A stretch of DNA of 64,000 nucleotides. Origin: Lachnospiraceae bacterium UBA1759 (lineage in GTDB: Bacteria > Bacillota > Clostridia > Lachnospirales > Lachnospiraceae). Of the stretch, positions 24,201 through 32,859 are shown piece after piece. How positions within the stretch are numbered: position 1 is the stretch's first letter; the number at the start of each line of letters is the position of its first letter. The notes beneath the pieces are model-generated. The model worked only from the letters and a program-made list of their open reading frames with translations. It was not told the origin of the DNA and did no database searches. A program made the translations under genes and the position numbers. Location of the stretch: assembly GCA_002315555.1 (NCBI GenBank), contig DCHF01000049.1, positions 290 through 64,289 of the forward strand. Direction: 5' to 3'.

Positions 24201-25118
24201 ATGGCAGATATCGTAGGTATTGGCTGCGCGTGTTTTGATATTATGATGATCGTGGATGAATATCCCGTGGAAGACACGAAGTGCGGTTCCAAGGAATCCA
24301 AGACGCAGTGCGGCGGCCCGTGTGCGGTAGCATGTATCGCGGCGGCAAAGCAGGATATTCCCACCAAGTTTTACATCAAGGTCGGTGACGACGCATATGG
24401 CAACAGCCTGAAGAATTATCTGGATTCTTACGGCGTTGACACCAGTGATGTGACCATCGTTCCGGGTGGAACCACAGGTTTCTGCGTGGTCATCTCAAAT
24501 CGTTCCAACTCCAAGCGTACCTGCATCGGCGGCGGTTACAGAGGAGGCGTGGACCTGACTCTGAAGCCGGAAGACATCAACCTGGATGATCTGAAGAATG
24601 CAAAGTACCTTCATGTCGATGGCATGAACTTCGAAGCGGCGCTTTATGCAGCAAAGAAGATGCACGAGTTTGGCGGCAAGGTTTGCATGGATGCAGGCGG
24701 ATACAATCCGAAGATGGATGTGCTCTTCAATGAGATCGACATCCTGATCCCGTCTGAGACCTGTACGTATCAGGCGGGCGAGAGCGATGACTTTGAGACC
24801 GCAGCGGTGAATATGTATAACAAGTTTAAGCCGGAAGTCCTGGTCTGCACGGCCGGTCCCAGAGGCGGTATCATCGTCGAGAACGGTGAAGTTTCCTGGT
24901 TCCGGGCATTCCCGGTTGAAGCCATTGACTCCAATGGTGCCGGCGATGTATTCCACGGCGGTTTCCTTGCAGCTCTTTGCAGAGGCTTGAATTACAAGGA
25001 TGCAGCAGAATTCGCGTCCGCAACCAGCGCGATTAAGTGCACGCATTTTGGTGCTTCCGAAGGTGCTCCGCACTATGAAGATGTTGTAAAGTTCCTGAAG
25101 GAAAGAAAAGGCTGCTGA
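24201..25118 (+). CDS. PfkB-family carbohydrate kinase
   Basis: This 305-residue ribokinase-like enzyme has an N-terminal sugar-binding GG motif (TQCGGPCAVACIAAA), HVDGMNFE, and the C-terminal signature DSNGAGD. The catalytic base is D249. It should phosphorylate the ketose made by the upstream isomerase. The ribosome site is GGAGGAAAC. The unusual Cys-rich N-terminal segment (GCACFDIMM, TKCGSK, TQCGGPCAVAC) may reflect an anaerobic lifestyle. A strong terminator follows. Kinase assignment is firm; the sugar is unknown. Confidence 0.9.
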   Translation: MADIVGIGCACFDIMMIVDEYPVEDTKCGSKESKTQCGGPCAVACIAAAKQDIPTKFYIKVGDDAYGNSLKNYLDSYGVDTSDVTIVPGGTTGFCVVISNRSNSKRTCIGGGYRGGVDLTLKPEDINLDDLKNAKYLHVDGMNFEAALYAAKKMHEFGGKVCMDAGGYNPKMDVLFNEIDILIPSETCTYQAGESDDFETAAVNMYNKFKPEVLVCTAGPRGGIIVENGEVSWFRAFPVEAIDSNGAGDVFHGGFLAALCRGLNYKDAAEFASATSAIKCTHFGASEGAPHYEDVVKFLKERKGC

Positions 25119-25133
25119 TTGGCCTGACATAAA

Positions 25134-25170
25134 AAAGTTCCGCCCCGGCTTCACCGGGGCGGAACTTTTT
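25134..25170. terminator. bidirectional terminator between kinase and LysR genes
   Basis: AAGTTCCGCCCCGG pairs with CCGGGGCGGAACTT around CTTCA, with A-run before and T-run after, so it can stop transcription from both convergent genes. Confidence 0.92.
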
Positions 25171-25172
25171 TA

Positions 25173-26057
25173 TTACGTCGTCTCTTTTTTTATCACACTT
25201 TTTATCAATTCTAGCACATTATCATATCCAAGATACACACCCATTTCTTTTTTATACCCAATATAGAAAACACGCTGCATATCATAGTCAGAAAGTGTCA
25301 CCATTTTTAATCCATACTGTTTCTGATAAATTTTACCCGTCGCCTCTGAAATAATGATCAGCCCCCGCCCTTTTGCGCATTGCTGCATCAGGAAGGAATT
25401 ACTGGTGCTGACGATTTTTCCGTCCGCCACCCGGCCGATCTGACTGAACATGGCATCGACCTGGTTGCGGTTGCCGCTTCCGACTTCTTTTAAAAGAATC
25501 TCGTGCGCAGCCAGTTCCTGCACGGTCATGGATTCCGGCAGGTCTGCGTTTCCTGTGGCAAGGGCGACCATTGGACTGCTGACGAGCGGATACTCCGAAA
25601 TAGTCGCAGATTCCAGCGATTTATCCGTGAGGACGATGTCCAGCTCGTCATTTTTGATCAGATGATCCAGCCGCGAGGTCGTGTCTACGTGAATGGAAAT
25701 GCGGACATCAGGATGTTGCAGTTCAATCTGATCGAGGAGTGCCGGCAGTAGGGTTTCTGCGAGGGAGGGGATGACACCCAGGCGGTAGTTCTTTTGTGTG
25801 GAACTGTTCAGAAGGCGCCGATCCAATGCGTCAAGGCCGGCCTCAAAGGTCTGCATGTAGGTGCGCAGGATCTCGCCCTGTTCAGTCAGAACCAGTCCGT
25901 TTTTCTTTCGAATGAACAGGGTACAGTTGTAATAGCGCTCCAGGTCGTGAATGTAGCGGGAAATTGCAGGCTGCGAAATGAATAATTCTTCTGCGGCGCC
26001 GGACATGCTGCGCTGCCGGCAGACGCTGTTGAAAACGGTGATATGTTTGTCGGTCAT
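25173..26057 (-). CDS. LysR-family transcriptional regulator
   Basis: The 294-residue protein has an N-terminal winged HTH (FNSVCRQRSMSGAAEELFISQPAISRYIHDLE, about 8-40) and a substrate-binding domain to the end (LGVIPSLAE, GSGNRNQVDAMF). ATG 26055-26057 follows AAAGGATCAC. It converges on the isomerase-kinase operon rather than diverging from it. Upstream, on the other strand, is the 29-codon gene at 26218. LysR proteins often regulate the divergent neighbour. Its effector is unknown. Confidence 0.9.
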   Translation of the reverse strand: MTDKHITVFNSVCRQRSMSGAAEELFISQPAISRYIHDLERYYNCTLFIRKKNGLVLTEQGEILRTYMQTFEAGLDALDRRLLNSSTQKNYRLGVIPSLAETLLPALLDQIELQHPDVRISIHVDTTSRLDHLIKNDELDIVLTDKSLESATISEYPLVSSPMVALATGNADLPESMTVQELAAHEILLKEVGSGNRNQVDAMFSQIGRVADGKIVSTSNSFLMQQCAKGRGLIIISEATGKIYQKQYGLKMVTLSDYDMQRVFYIGYKKEMGVYLGYDNVLELIKSVIKKETT

Positions 26058-26156
26058 AAGTGATCCTTTCGGGGAAAATGGGCAATAAACGGTCAAAAAC
26101 AGAGGTTACAAATTGAAATATAACATTTTTATTATATTAGTATACATATTTGTTAT

Positions 26157-26185
26157 TTGTCAAACAGAAAATTATAGTATATAGT
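26157..26185 (+). promoter_or_regulatory. promoter before the 29-codon gene
   Basis: TTGTCA at 26157-26162 and TATAGT at 26180-26185 have a 17-base spacer, 32 bases before the ATG. The surrounding DNA is AT-rich and divergent from LysR. Confidence 0.55.
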
Positions 26186-26217
26186 GGAATTATCAAAAAA
26201 ATCCGGGAGGTGTCTCT

Positions 26218-26307
26218 ATGGAACTTATCAGTGGAATTATTGCAGGGGCAGTGATCCTGTGTGTGATGATCGGCGGTGTGCTTGGAGCAAGCAGAAAAGA
26301 GTATTGA
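26218..26307 (+). CDS. 29-residue single-helix membrane peptide
   Basis: The ATG at 26218 is preceded by GGGAGGTGTC, a strong ribosome site, and by a promoter at 26157. The product is MELISGIIAGAVILCVMIGG followed by VLGASRKEY: one hydrophobic helix and a short charged tail. It has no relative I can name. Size and topology resemble small subunits or regulators of membrane complexes. The next recognisable genes downstream are degraded, so it may be what remains of an operon. The signals for expression are good. Confidence 0.55.
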   Translation: MELISGIIAGAVILCVMIGGVLGASRKEY

Positions 26308-26372
26308 GAGAAGCAGTTTGGACTAAAGAGTCCAGCACGGTTGTTGAAGAGAAAATTACGGGGGGTAGTATA

Positions 26373-26665
26373 ATGAAGAAAAAAATGGTCAAGAAGTTAA
26401 TTGCGGTTAACAAGCGGTCAGAATTACGGATTTGTCGCCGAAGCGGGATTGAGTTACACGCTGTATACTTCTAGTGATCCGTTTGGAATTTTTCTTTAGG
26501 CAGGGTTCAGCTAATAATCCAACTCAGGGTGTTCGATATCAAACAACGATGAACACTACTACGGTATGGCACCCGGGATCTGAATCAATTCATTTAGCCT
26601 TAACATTATATTTTACAAATGGGGGGGCTTTACAAGCGGAGCAGACAATCAGCAGCAATTTTTAG
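26373..26665 (+). pseudogene. decayed small secreted protein gene
   Basis: A ribosome site GGGGGGTAG precedes ATG 26373, giving MKKKMVKKLIAV and then a frame break. Reading continues in the second frame (GQNYGFVAEAGLSYTLYTSS), then in the third (QGSANNPTQGVRYQTTMNTT to a stop at 26663-26665). The hydrophobic core of the expected signal peptide is missing. At least two frameshifts and a deletion have happened. The DNA is AT-rich. No family is recognised. Confidence 0.65.
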
Positions 26666-26676
26666 GGGGGTGAGAT

Positions 26677-27337
26677 ATGAAAAAACGATGTGCGTTGGTT
26701 TTAGGGATACTGCTTGTAATATCTCTATTTAGCGCGTGCTCTCATGAGAAAACAGAAACACATAATTTTCATAATTTCCCAATTAAGAATGTCTATGTTG
26801 GAATGACCGCCGATGAATTACAGGAATTATATGGGGGAGCCGTTTCAAAGTTATGAAGAAAATGGTAGTTTGATTTTTGAGTACCGTAACATTCTTCCGG
26901 ATGGTCTGGGAATAACAGAATCGATAGGCGAGACTGGGAGCGTGTTTTATTTTTCAATCAATGGACAGGTGAAGGATTTTTTATACTCGATTGAGTTGAT
27001 TACGCAGGATTCATTGGAAACACTTGAAAATGGTTTGATAAACTATTATGGACAACCCGAGAAAATAGTTGATCGCGAAATGCTTGTATTTCCTGAGCGA
27101 GCATATTTCTGGAAAGGTTGGGCTGTTCAGGATATGCCCACGGCAGAGCGAGAGAGTATAGAGAAGAACTGGAGTGCGTTCTATGGAGCGGACTATTCGA
27201 CGTTGAATAATGAGGCCCAATTACTGGCAGTTTCCATTGTTTTACCATTGGAGGACGAGGCAGAGAGCGGTTACACGAGAGTATATTTGAACGCAGGAAT
27301 TCAATTGTTTGTGGATGATTCACATGATAAACAATAA
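26677..27337 (+). pseudogene. lipoprotein gene broken by a one-base insertion in a G5 run
   Basis: ATG 26677 follows GGGGGGTGAG. The product starts MKKRCALVLGILLVISLFSAC with a lipobox and continues to DELQELYGG, then hits a stop. Removing one G from the run at 26833-26837 restores one frame through EPFQSYEENGSLIFEYRN to the stop at 27335-27337, about 219 residues. The family is unknown. The break could be real decay, phase variation or a sequencing error. It lies directly after another decayed gene. Confidence 0.75.
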
Positions 27338-27353
27338 CCATAATAGGATAGGG

Positions 27354-27388
27354 AAGGCATATCGTTTACGAATGCCTTTCTTTATTTT
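27354..27388 (+). terminator. terminator after the broken lipoprotein gene
   Basis: AAGGCAT at 27354-27360 pairs with ATGCCTT at 27372-27378, followed by TCTTTATTTT. Confidence 0.65.
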
Positions 27389-27471
27389 ACAAACACCTTT
27401 CTTTTCCTCCTGCGTTTTGTTATAGTGACGATAGAAGACCACTTTTTAGTGACAATCATAAGGAGGGCAAC

Positions 27472-30400
27472 ATGAGCGAGCAGATCTGGCCCAGAAGACG
27501 GGTACTGCCCCTTCCGGATGCAGCATATGGCGACACCGATGTGAAACGACTTCTCACGGAGGAACCCTGGAAGCTGAATACAATGCCGACTGAGGCGGAC
27601 TATGGAAAGAATGCGGACCTGACGACCTGGGAGGACATTGCGCTTCCGCGCCAGATCGACGCAAAGACCGATAAAGAGTATCTTTTTGCGCGCGATATCA
27701 CAATTCCGGAGAGCTTTGCCGGCAGCCGGACGTTCCTGCACTTTGACGGTGTGAATTGCTATGCACGTGTGTTTGTGGATGGCACTTATCTGGGCGATCA
27801 CTACGGCGGTTTTGTCAGCTGGGATCTGGAGATTACGGAAGCGGTGAAGGCCGGTGAAAACCATCGGCTGGTGATTGGCGTTACGGACAAGCCGAATGAT
27901 ATTTCCGAGTTTCATCGCGGCGGCATCATCCGCGAGATCTATCTGGAGCGTCTTCCGCAGCAGTACCTGACTCGTCTGCATGCCGATACGACTTTTGACG
28001 CAGCGTACAATGATGCGGAGCTGAAGGTTTATACGGCAGTAGAGGCTGATGCGCCGGTAATGGTAAAGTTGACGCTGACGGATCCCAAGGGCGTTACGAG
28101 CGAGCTGGGGACAGTTTCGTATAGTGGTATGAAGGACTGCTGTACACAAAAGATGCATTCAAATTATGGTCCCAATCAGCAGGAACAGGAGACCGTGTTT
28201 ACTGTTCCGTCACCCCTCAAATGGGACAGCGAGCATCCCTGGCTGTATACATTGACGGCAGTGCTTACAGCAGAGGACGGCACGGTGCTTGAAGAGACGC
28301 ATCGCCGCATTGGCTTCCGTGTTATCGAGCGCCGCGGAAACGTGATCTACGTCAACAATCAGGAACTGAAGCTTCACGGTATCAACCACCACGACACGCA
28401 TCCGGAGACCGGCCGTTCCATCACGCCGGAGATCTCCGAGCTGGATGTGACCCTTTTCCACGAGGCCAATATCAATTTCATACGCACCAGCCATTACCCG
28501 CCGCGGCCGGATTTCCTGGACTTCTGCGACGAGCAGGGCATCTATGTGGAAGATGAGACTGCGGTGGCATTCCTGGGACAGGGCACGCCTTGCCGCGAAA
28601 ACGACCCGCAGTTCACGGACAAGTTCATGAATCCGTTCTCCGAGCTTATCGAGCGGGACCGTTCGCACCCCTGCGTCATTCTCTGGTCCCTGGCCAATGA
28701 GTCCATTTGGGGCTTCAACTTTGATCTGGAGAACAAGTATGCGCATCAGGAGGATCCGTCCCGTCTGACTATTTTCAGCTACCCCATCACGCAGCAGGAG
28801 GATGATGACCGCGCCGACGTCTGGTCCATGCACTACGCGGCCTGGGATCAGGATCCGCTGGCTTTGGTCGACAGCTTTAACAGAAGTGAGCACGAGCCCG
28901 TGGAATGGCCGGTCCTGCATGATGAATCCACGCACATCCCCTGCTATTGCAGAAAGGATCTGCGCCGCGATCCGGGTGTCCGGGATTTCTACGGAGAGAC
29001 CATCGCCCCGTTTTACGACAAGCTGTTCCATACCCCGGGCGCGCTGGGCTGCGCGATTTGGGCGGGTATAGATGAAGTGCGCGTGGGTTCGCCGTTCTCT
29101 GTGCCGTGGGGAATCATTGACGGTTATCGGAGAAGAAAGCCGGAATTCTGGCACGTCCGTAAGGCCTACAGTCCGGTGGTGGTTCTGGGTCAGCCGTATG
29201 AGGCTGATGGTTTTGTGGCGATCGATCTTGAAAACCGTTTCAATCACACGAATTTAAGCGAGGTTACCTTCAGCTGGCGCGTGACAGACGCAGCTCCCGG
29301 TGCAGCCGGATGTATCCACTGCGTTACCCCCATGGGCGATGCCGATGAAATGAAGGGCCCCAAGGCAGCTCCGCATACCAGGGCGACGATGGTGCTTCCG
29401 GTACTTGCAAGTGAAGGAATCCATATCCGCGTGGACGTTTATGACGCTTTTCATAAGCACGTTTCAGAAGAAGAACTGGTGTATCTGCCGACAGCGGTGA
29501 CTGTCCCGGAGCTTTCCGGAAAAGCGCCCATGCTGACAGAGAATGAAAATACCGTTACGATTTCCGCAGAGGATTTTGAGGTGGTAATTTGCAGGGAAAC
29601 CGGCCTGATTATTAAGGCTGTCCGTGCCGGTGAGAACGTTCTGACCGGTGGTCCGTACCTGCATCTCACGGGACTGGCTCTTGCACCCTGGAAGCTGACC
29701 TCTTTACAGTATTGCCTCACGGATACCTGTGCAAAAATTGTCACCTCCGGCGCGTATGACCGCGTGAAGGTGACCTTTGTCATGCAGATCGATGCAGCGG
29801 GCTTACTGGAGACCGTGTGCACCATCGATGACATGCCGTATGCAAGCCCCCGGAAACTGGCCATGCGTGTGGGCGATGACACTGACAGCGGCGGATACGA
29901 GGAGACCGGCATTTTCTTCACCGTTCCGGCGGCGCTTGATACGCTGACCTGGAAGCGGCGGGGTCAGTGGACGGTATATCCGGACTGGCACATCGGCCGA
30001 CTGGAGGGCATCGCTGCGAAGCATCCGACAGCAGATGAGAAGGACTACAAGGACGACGAGACGGACATTGCCGCGTATGGAGCGTTTGATCCGGGCGTCC
30101 TGGGTACCCGCGACTTCCGCAGCCTGAAGTCTTATATCACCGAGGCGTCATTGAAGAATGACAAGTCTGCGCTGACCGTCTTCTCCGATGGCACCGACTC
30201 CGTCCGCGCGAAGATCCTTTCGCCTGCGGAACTTGTGGTGCAGGATACCGATGCCCGTCTTATCTATGAAGGCGAGTGGACCACCGTCAATACAAAGTTC
30301 CGCAGTGCAAACAGCACGGAGACCTGGTCCAACCACAAGGGCGATCGCTGCACGCTGAAGTTTGAAGGTACCGGCTGCATTTTTGTATCCAGCGAAGACA

Positions 30401-30777
30401 TTCTGGGTGGTTTCGCGGCTGTTTATGTGGATGGCCGGTTGATGTCCGATCGCATTAATCTGGGCAATCGTCAGCTGACACCGGGCATAGCCCGCGGTTA
30501 CGAAAAGGATTGGGGCCGCATGATGTACGCTGTCAAGGATCTGCCCTACGGCAAGCATGAGCTGACGGTGGAAGTTACCGGAGAGAGCATTCCTGGTTCC
30601 ATGAATACTTATGTGTTCATTGACAGTTTTGTGATTCTGCGGGATGGCATCGAAGGCGACACCTGTCTGATGATCGATAACGCATTCAATTATCCCGAAC
30701 TTTCCTGGGGCGATTATACCAAGCCGCCGGTACAGATGAAGACCGGAGATGCACATCGGTATGTGGTGAAGATCTGA
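27472..30777 (+). CDS. glycoside hydrolase family 2 (beta-galactosidase type)
   Basis: The 1101-residue protein has a GH2 sugar-binding domain (about 50-165), an immunoglobulin-like domain (about 170-300) and a GH2 barrel. The acid/base is E410 in SLANESIWG. The nucleophile is E485 in VLHDESTH. GCAIWAGIDEV near 527-536 matches the family FIWDWVDQ segment. The last 160 residues form an extra beta-rich domain (EGEWTTVNTKF to FIDSFVIL), possibly carbohydrate binding. There is no signal peptide, so it is cytoplasmic. The ribosome site is AAGGAGGGC. It is a single gene between terminators. The sugar could be galactose, glucuronic acid, mannose or another; the family alone does not decide. Confidence 0.88.
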   Translation: MSEQIWPRRRVLPLPDAAYGDTDVKRLLTEEPWKLNTMPTEADYGKNADLTTWEDIALPRQIDAKTDKEYLFARDITIPESFAGSRTFLHFDGVNCYARVFVDGTYLGDHYGGFVSWDLEITEAVKAGENHRLVIGVTDKPNDISEFHRGGIIREIYLERLPQQYLTRLHADTTFDAAYNDAELKVYTAVEADAPVMVKLTLTDPKGVTSELGTVSYSGMKDCCTQKMHSNYGPNQQEQETVFTVPSPLKWDSEHPWLYTLTAVLTAEDGTVLEETHRRIGFRVIERRGNVIYVNNQELKLHGINHHDTHPETGRSITPEISELDVTLFHEANINFIRTSHYPPRPDFLDFCDEQGIYVEDETAVAFLGQGTPCRENDPQFTDKFMNPFSELIERDRSHPCVILWSLANESIWGFNFDLENKYAHQEDPSRLTIFSYPITQQEDDDRADVWSMHYAAWDQDPLALVDSFNRSEHEPVEWPVLHDESTHIPCYCRKDLRRDPGVRDFYGETIAPFYDKLFHTPGALGCAIWAGIDEVRVGSPFSVPWGIIDGYRRRKPEFWHVRKAYSPVVVLGQPYEADGFVAIDLENRFNHTNLSEVTFSWRVTDAAPGAAGCIHCVTPMGDADEMKGPKAAPHTRATMVLPVLASEGIHIRVDVYDAFHKHVSEEELVYLPTAVTVPELSGKAPMLTENENTVTISAEDFEVVICRETGLIIKAVRAGENVLTGGPYLHLTGLALAPWKLTSLQYCLTDTCAKIVTSGAYDRVKVTFVMQIDAAGLLETVCTIDDMPYASPRKLAMRVGDDTDSGGYEETGIFFTVPAALDTLTWKRRGQWTVYPDWHIGRLEGIAAKHPTADEKDYKDDETDIAAYGAFDPGVLGTRDFRSLKSYITEASLKNDKSALTVFSDGTDSVRAKILSPAELVVQDTDARLIYEGEWTTVNTKFRSANSTETWSNHKGDRCTLKFEGTGCIFVSSEDILGGFAAVYVDGRLMSDRINLGNRQLTPGIARGYEKDWGRMMYAVKDLPYGKHELTVEVTGESIPGSMNTYVFIDSFVILRDGIEGDTCLMIDNAFNYPELSWGDYTKPPVQMKTGDAHRYVVKI

Positions 30778-30930
30778 AATATGTTAAGTGATAAAAATAC
30801 AGCCCAAGGTTATAATCTCGGGCTGTGTGAGAAATATAAGACGGTCACAGGGCAAAGGAAAATACAGATTTTTGTAGAGATTAGTTTTCAGGACGGAAAA
30901 CTAATGCAGCAACAGAATATGATGCTGAAG

Positions 30931-30975
30931 ATGCTCGGATATCAACGAATACAGATATCCGGGCATTATTTTTTG
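30931..30975 (+). terminator. terminator downstream of the GH2 gene
   Basis: ATGCTCGGATATC at 30931-30943 pairs with GATATCCGGGCAT at 30954-30966, then TATTTTTTG. A smaller CAGCCC/GGGCTG hairpin lies at about 30798-30825. No credible gene is seen in 30778-31107. Confidence 0.75.
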
Positions 30976-31045
30976 TGTCACAACAAAATAAACCACCTGC
31001 TCTGCGGGTGATGAAAAGATCTTTAGATTAAAGGCAAAAAATAAA

Positions 31046-31224
31046 CTCCTATGATAAAGTAAATGTAGGTCTGCAAACCACAAATACAAAATCATAGGAG
31101 GTCCAAAATGGACAATAATAGTTTAGCGCATACAACATGTGAAGTGGGATGTAAATACCATTTAGGAAACGTCGTTTTTATGATTGTCTGGTTGAAATGG
31201 AAGAATTATAATGAGAGAAATTGA
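31046..31224 (+). mobile_element. IS200-type element remnant (5' hairpin and tnpA start)
   Basis: ATG 31108 begins MDNNSLAHTTCEVGCKYHLG, matching the N-terminus of IS200/IS605 TnpA transposases (NSLAHTKW-CKYH) with a disrupted Trp/Cys region. The match then fades and a stop comes at 31222-31224 after 38 codons. Upstream, CTCCTATGA (31046-31054) pairs with TCATAGGAG (31092-31100). This would hide the ribosome site AGGAGG, as described for IS200 tnpA leaders. The catalytic His-x-His and Tyr region is absent, so the element is dead. Confidence 0.75.
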
Positions 31225-31273
31225 AGGGGGGCAAACAAAGGAGAAAATATATATTGTTTATATTTGGGGTGAT

Positions 31274-31672
31274 ATGAAAAAACTGTTAAAATGGATCATT
31301 CCTATAATTGTTTTCGTTTGTGTTGTAGTAAGCGTGATGGTATTGCAGCACGGAAAGCCTTTTGTTGTGAAGACATATCGGAAGCATACTCGCGAAGAAA
31401 TTGATAAGCGATTTAATGAGGGAAAACTTGCGCGAAGTATCACTTATTACAAAATGAGTGATGGTACCTGGAAAACAGATCATTATACATATAAATATCG
31501 CCAAAAGTTGATAGGAAGACAACCTGGTGCCGTATATGAGGGTGTTTTCGTATATCTGACCAATGAGGAGATTACATTTACACAAGCTTGGAAAGGGATA
31601 GCCGGTGGTGCCGCAGAAGACTTATTTAATGAGGAAGACGCAAGGTTGGTAGAGTTGGGAATTATCAAATAA
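31274..31672 (+). CDS. small membrane-anchored protein of unknown function
   Basis: This 132-residue protein has one N-terminal helix (LLKWIIPIIVFVCVVVSVMVL) and an external domain of about 105 residues with KTYRKHTREEIDKRF and GTWKTDHYTYKYRQKL. ATG 31274 follows TTGGGGTGAT; a longer frame from 31211 would start in the IS remnant. AT-rich composition like the flanking remnant suggests it came in by transfer. No family is recognised. Confidence 0.65.
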   Translation: MKKLLKWIIPIIVFVCVVVSVMVLQHGKPFVVKTYRKHTREEIDKRFNEGKLARSITYYKMSDGTWKTDHYTYKYRQKLIGRQPGAVYEGVFVYLTNEEITFTQAWKGIAGGAAEDLFNEEDARLVELGIIK

Positions 31673-31709
31673 TATAAGACGGTCGCATCTGCGGCCGCCT
31701 TATATTTTT
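31671..31709 (+). terminator. terminator of the small membrane protein gene
   Basis: AATATAAG at 31671-31678 pairs with CTTATATT at 31699-31706, with inner GC-rich pairs, followed by TTT. It starts at the stop codon. Confidence 0.85.
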
Positions 31710-31749
31710 CATAGCATAAAAGCCTAACGGAAGTGGCATTAATGCTTTA

Positions 31750-32769
31750 TCAATCCTTAAATTCAATCAGCGCCTTACACTCATCATTGCTTCCGGATTC
31801 AAACAGTTTTACAAACATCTTCTGAATTTCTTCCGGCTCTGCGGGAATGATGCTGGTGATGGTACCCAGGAAGAGCTCCTGATTTTCGTAGATCATCTTA
31901 AACGCGTCCTGATAGTCCTTCCAGTTGAAGTACAGTGCAGCCTGAATGGAAAGCTCTTTGAAGAACATGGAAAACGGGCTGAAGGTGGTCTCTCTGGAAT
32001 GCATGCCCACAAGGACCATCGTCGCGCCGGCCTTCAGGAAGCTCGCCAGCTGATTGTAGTTGGAAAGACCCAGACAGTCCAGTCCGGCGGAGAAACCGCC
32101 TGCCGGCATAACAGCCTTGATCTGCTCTTCAAAATCCTCATCCAGAGTGCTGAAACAATCGTCCACGAATTCGTATTTTTTGCAAAGCTCCACGCGGCCT
32201 TTACCGCGGCCCACCATGTAAACGGCCTTCGCGCCGGAAAGCTTTGCGGTGGCAGCTGCATAGATGCCGATGGGACCGTTGCCCCAAATCAGGACGGTAT
32301 CGCCGGGCTTCACCTTGCCCAAACGGACGCCGTGCAGGGAGACGGCAACCGGCTCCACGATAGCACCGAGCTGCATCGGCATGTCTTCCGGAATCGGAAT
32401 GACGTATTCACCGCGCACGGTATAGAATTCGCCGAGAGAACCATCGACGGAGACCCCCGGATTATTTTCCATCATCTGACGGCAGCGTTGTTCCTCGCCG
32501 GCCATGCAGTATTCGCACTCGCCGCACGGATCAAACTCCGGCGCGCACACCGGCGTTCCCTTGGCGATCGGGAATTCCCCCGGATCTTCAATATAACCGG
32601 CATATTCATGCCCGATGGCAAAGTCTTCACGATGCATCCACGAGCCCTTATCGGAACCGCAGATCGCGGTGTATTTGGAACGGATCAGGACACGGTTTCC
32701 GCCGGCCTTCGGGGTTTCTTTTTCAATGACGCTGAAATTCTGTAACGGTCTTACAACGATACTCTTCAT
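31750..32769 (-). CDS. zinc-dependent sugar/alcohol dehydrogenase (MDR family)
   Basis: The 339-residue protein is a medium-chain dehydrogenase. The catalytic zinc site includes C-GSDKGS near the start and GHEYAGYI. The structural zinc loop is CGECEYCMAGEEQRC. The nucleotide site is GNGPIGIYAAATA, for NAD(P). Sorbitol, threonine and sugar 1-dehydrogenases share this layout. ATG 32767-32769 follows AAGGAG; an in-frame extension to 32859 has no ribosome site. It is last in a three-gene minus-strand set: AraC regulator, aldose epimerase, this gene. It is opposite a dehydratase-RraA-SDR-xylanase operon, so it may oxidise an aldose released from xylan-like glycans. The substrate is inferred. Confidence 0.85.
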   Translation of the reverse strand: MKSIVVRPLQNFSVIEKETPKAGGNRVLIRSKYTAICGSDKGSWMHREDFAIGHEYAGYIEDPGEFPIAKGTPVCAPEFDPCGECEYCMAGEEQRCRQMMENNPGVSVDGSLGEFYTVRGEYVIPIPEDMPMQLGAIVEPVAVSLHGVRLGKVKPGDTVLIWGNGPIGIYAAATAKLSGAKAVYMVGRGKGRVELCKKYEFVDDCFSTLDEDFEEQIKAVMPAGGFSAGLDCLGLSNYNQLASFLKAGATMVLVGMHSRETTFSPFSMFFKELSIQAALYFNWKDYQDAFKMIYENQELFLGTITSIIPAEPEEIQKMFVKLFESGSNDECKALIEFKD

Positions 32770-32859
32770 ATGCATCTCCTTGTATGATGATTTCAGTCTG
32801 CAGGAGATTCGTGGTTCTTCAAGGGAGCCTCCTCTGCATTTACTCAAATCTGTTTTCAT

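Noticed and set aside
22765..25118. Sulfoquinovose degradation operon
   Set aside because: The isomerase-kinase pair recalls such pathways, but no sulfoquinovosidase, aldolase or sulfonate transporter is present nearby.
26184..26474. 96-codon frame overlapping the 29-residue peptide gene
   Set aside because: Composition is unlike a protein; the overlapping frame with the strong ribosome site at 26218 explains the region better.
30781..31011. 76-codon frame after the GH2 gene
   Set aside because: It runs through the terminator hairpin, lacks a ribosome site and has no recognisable features.
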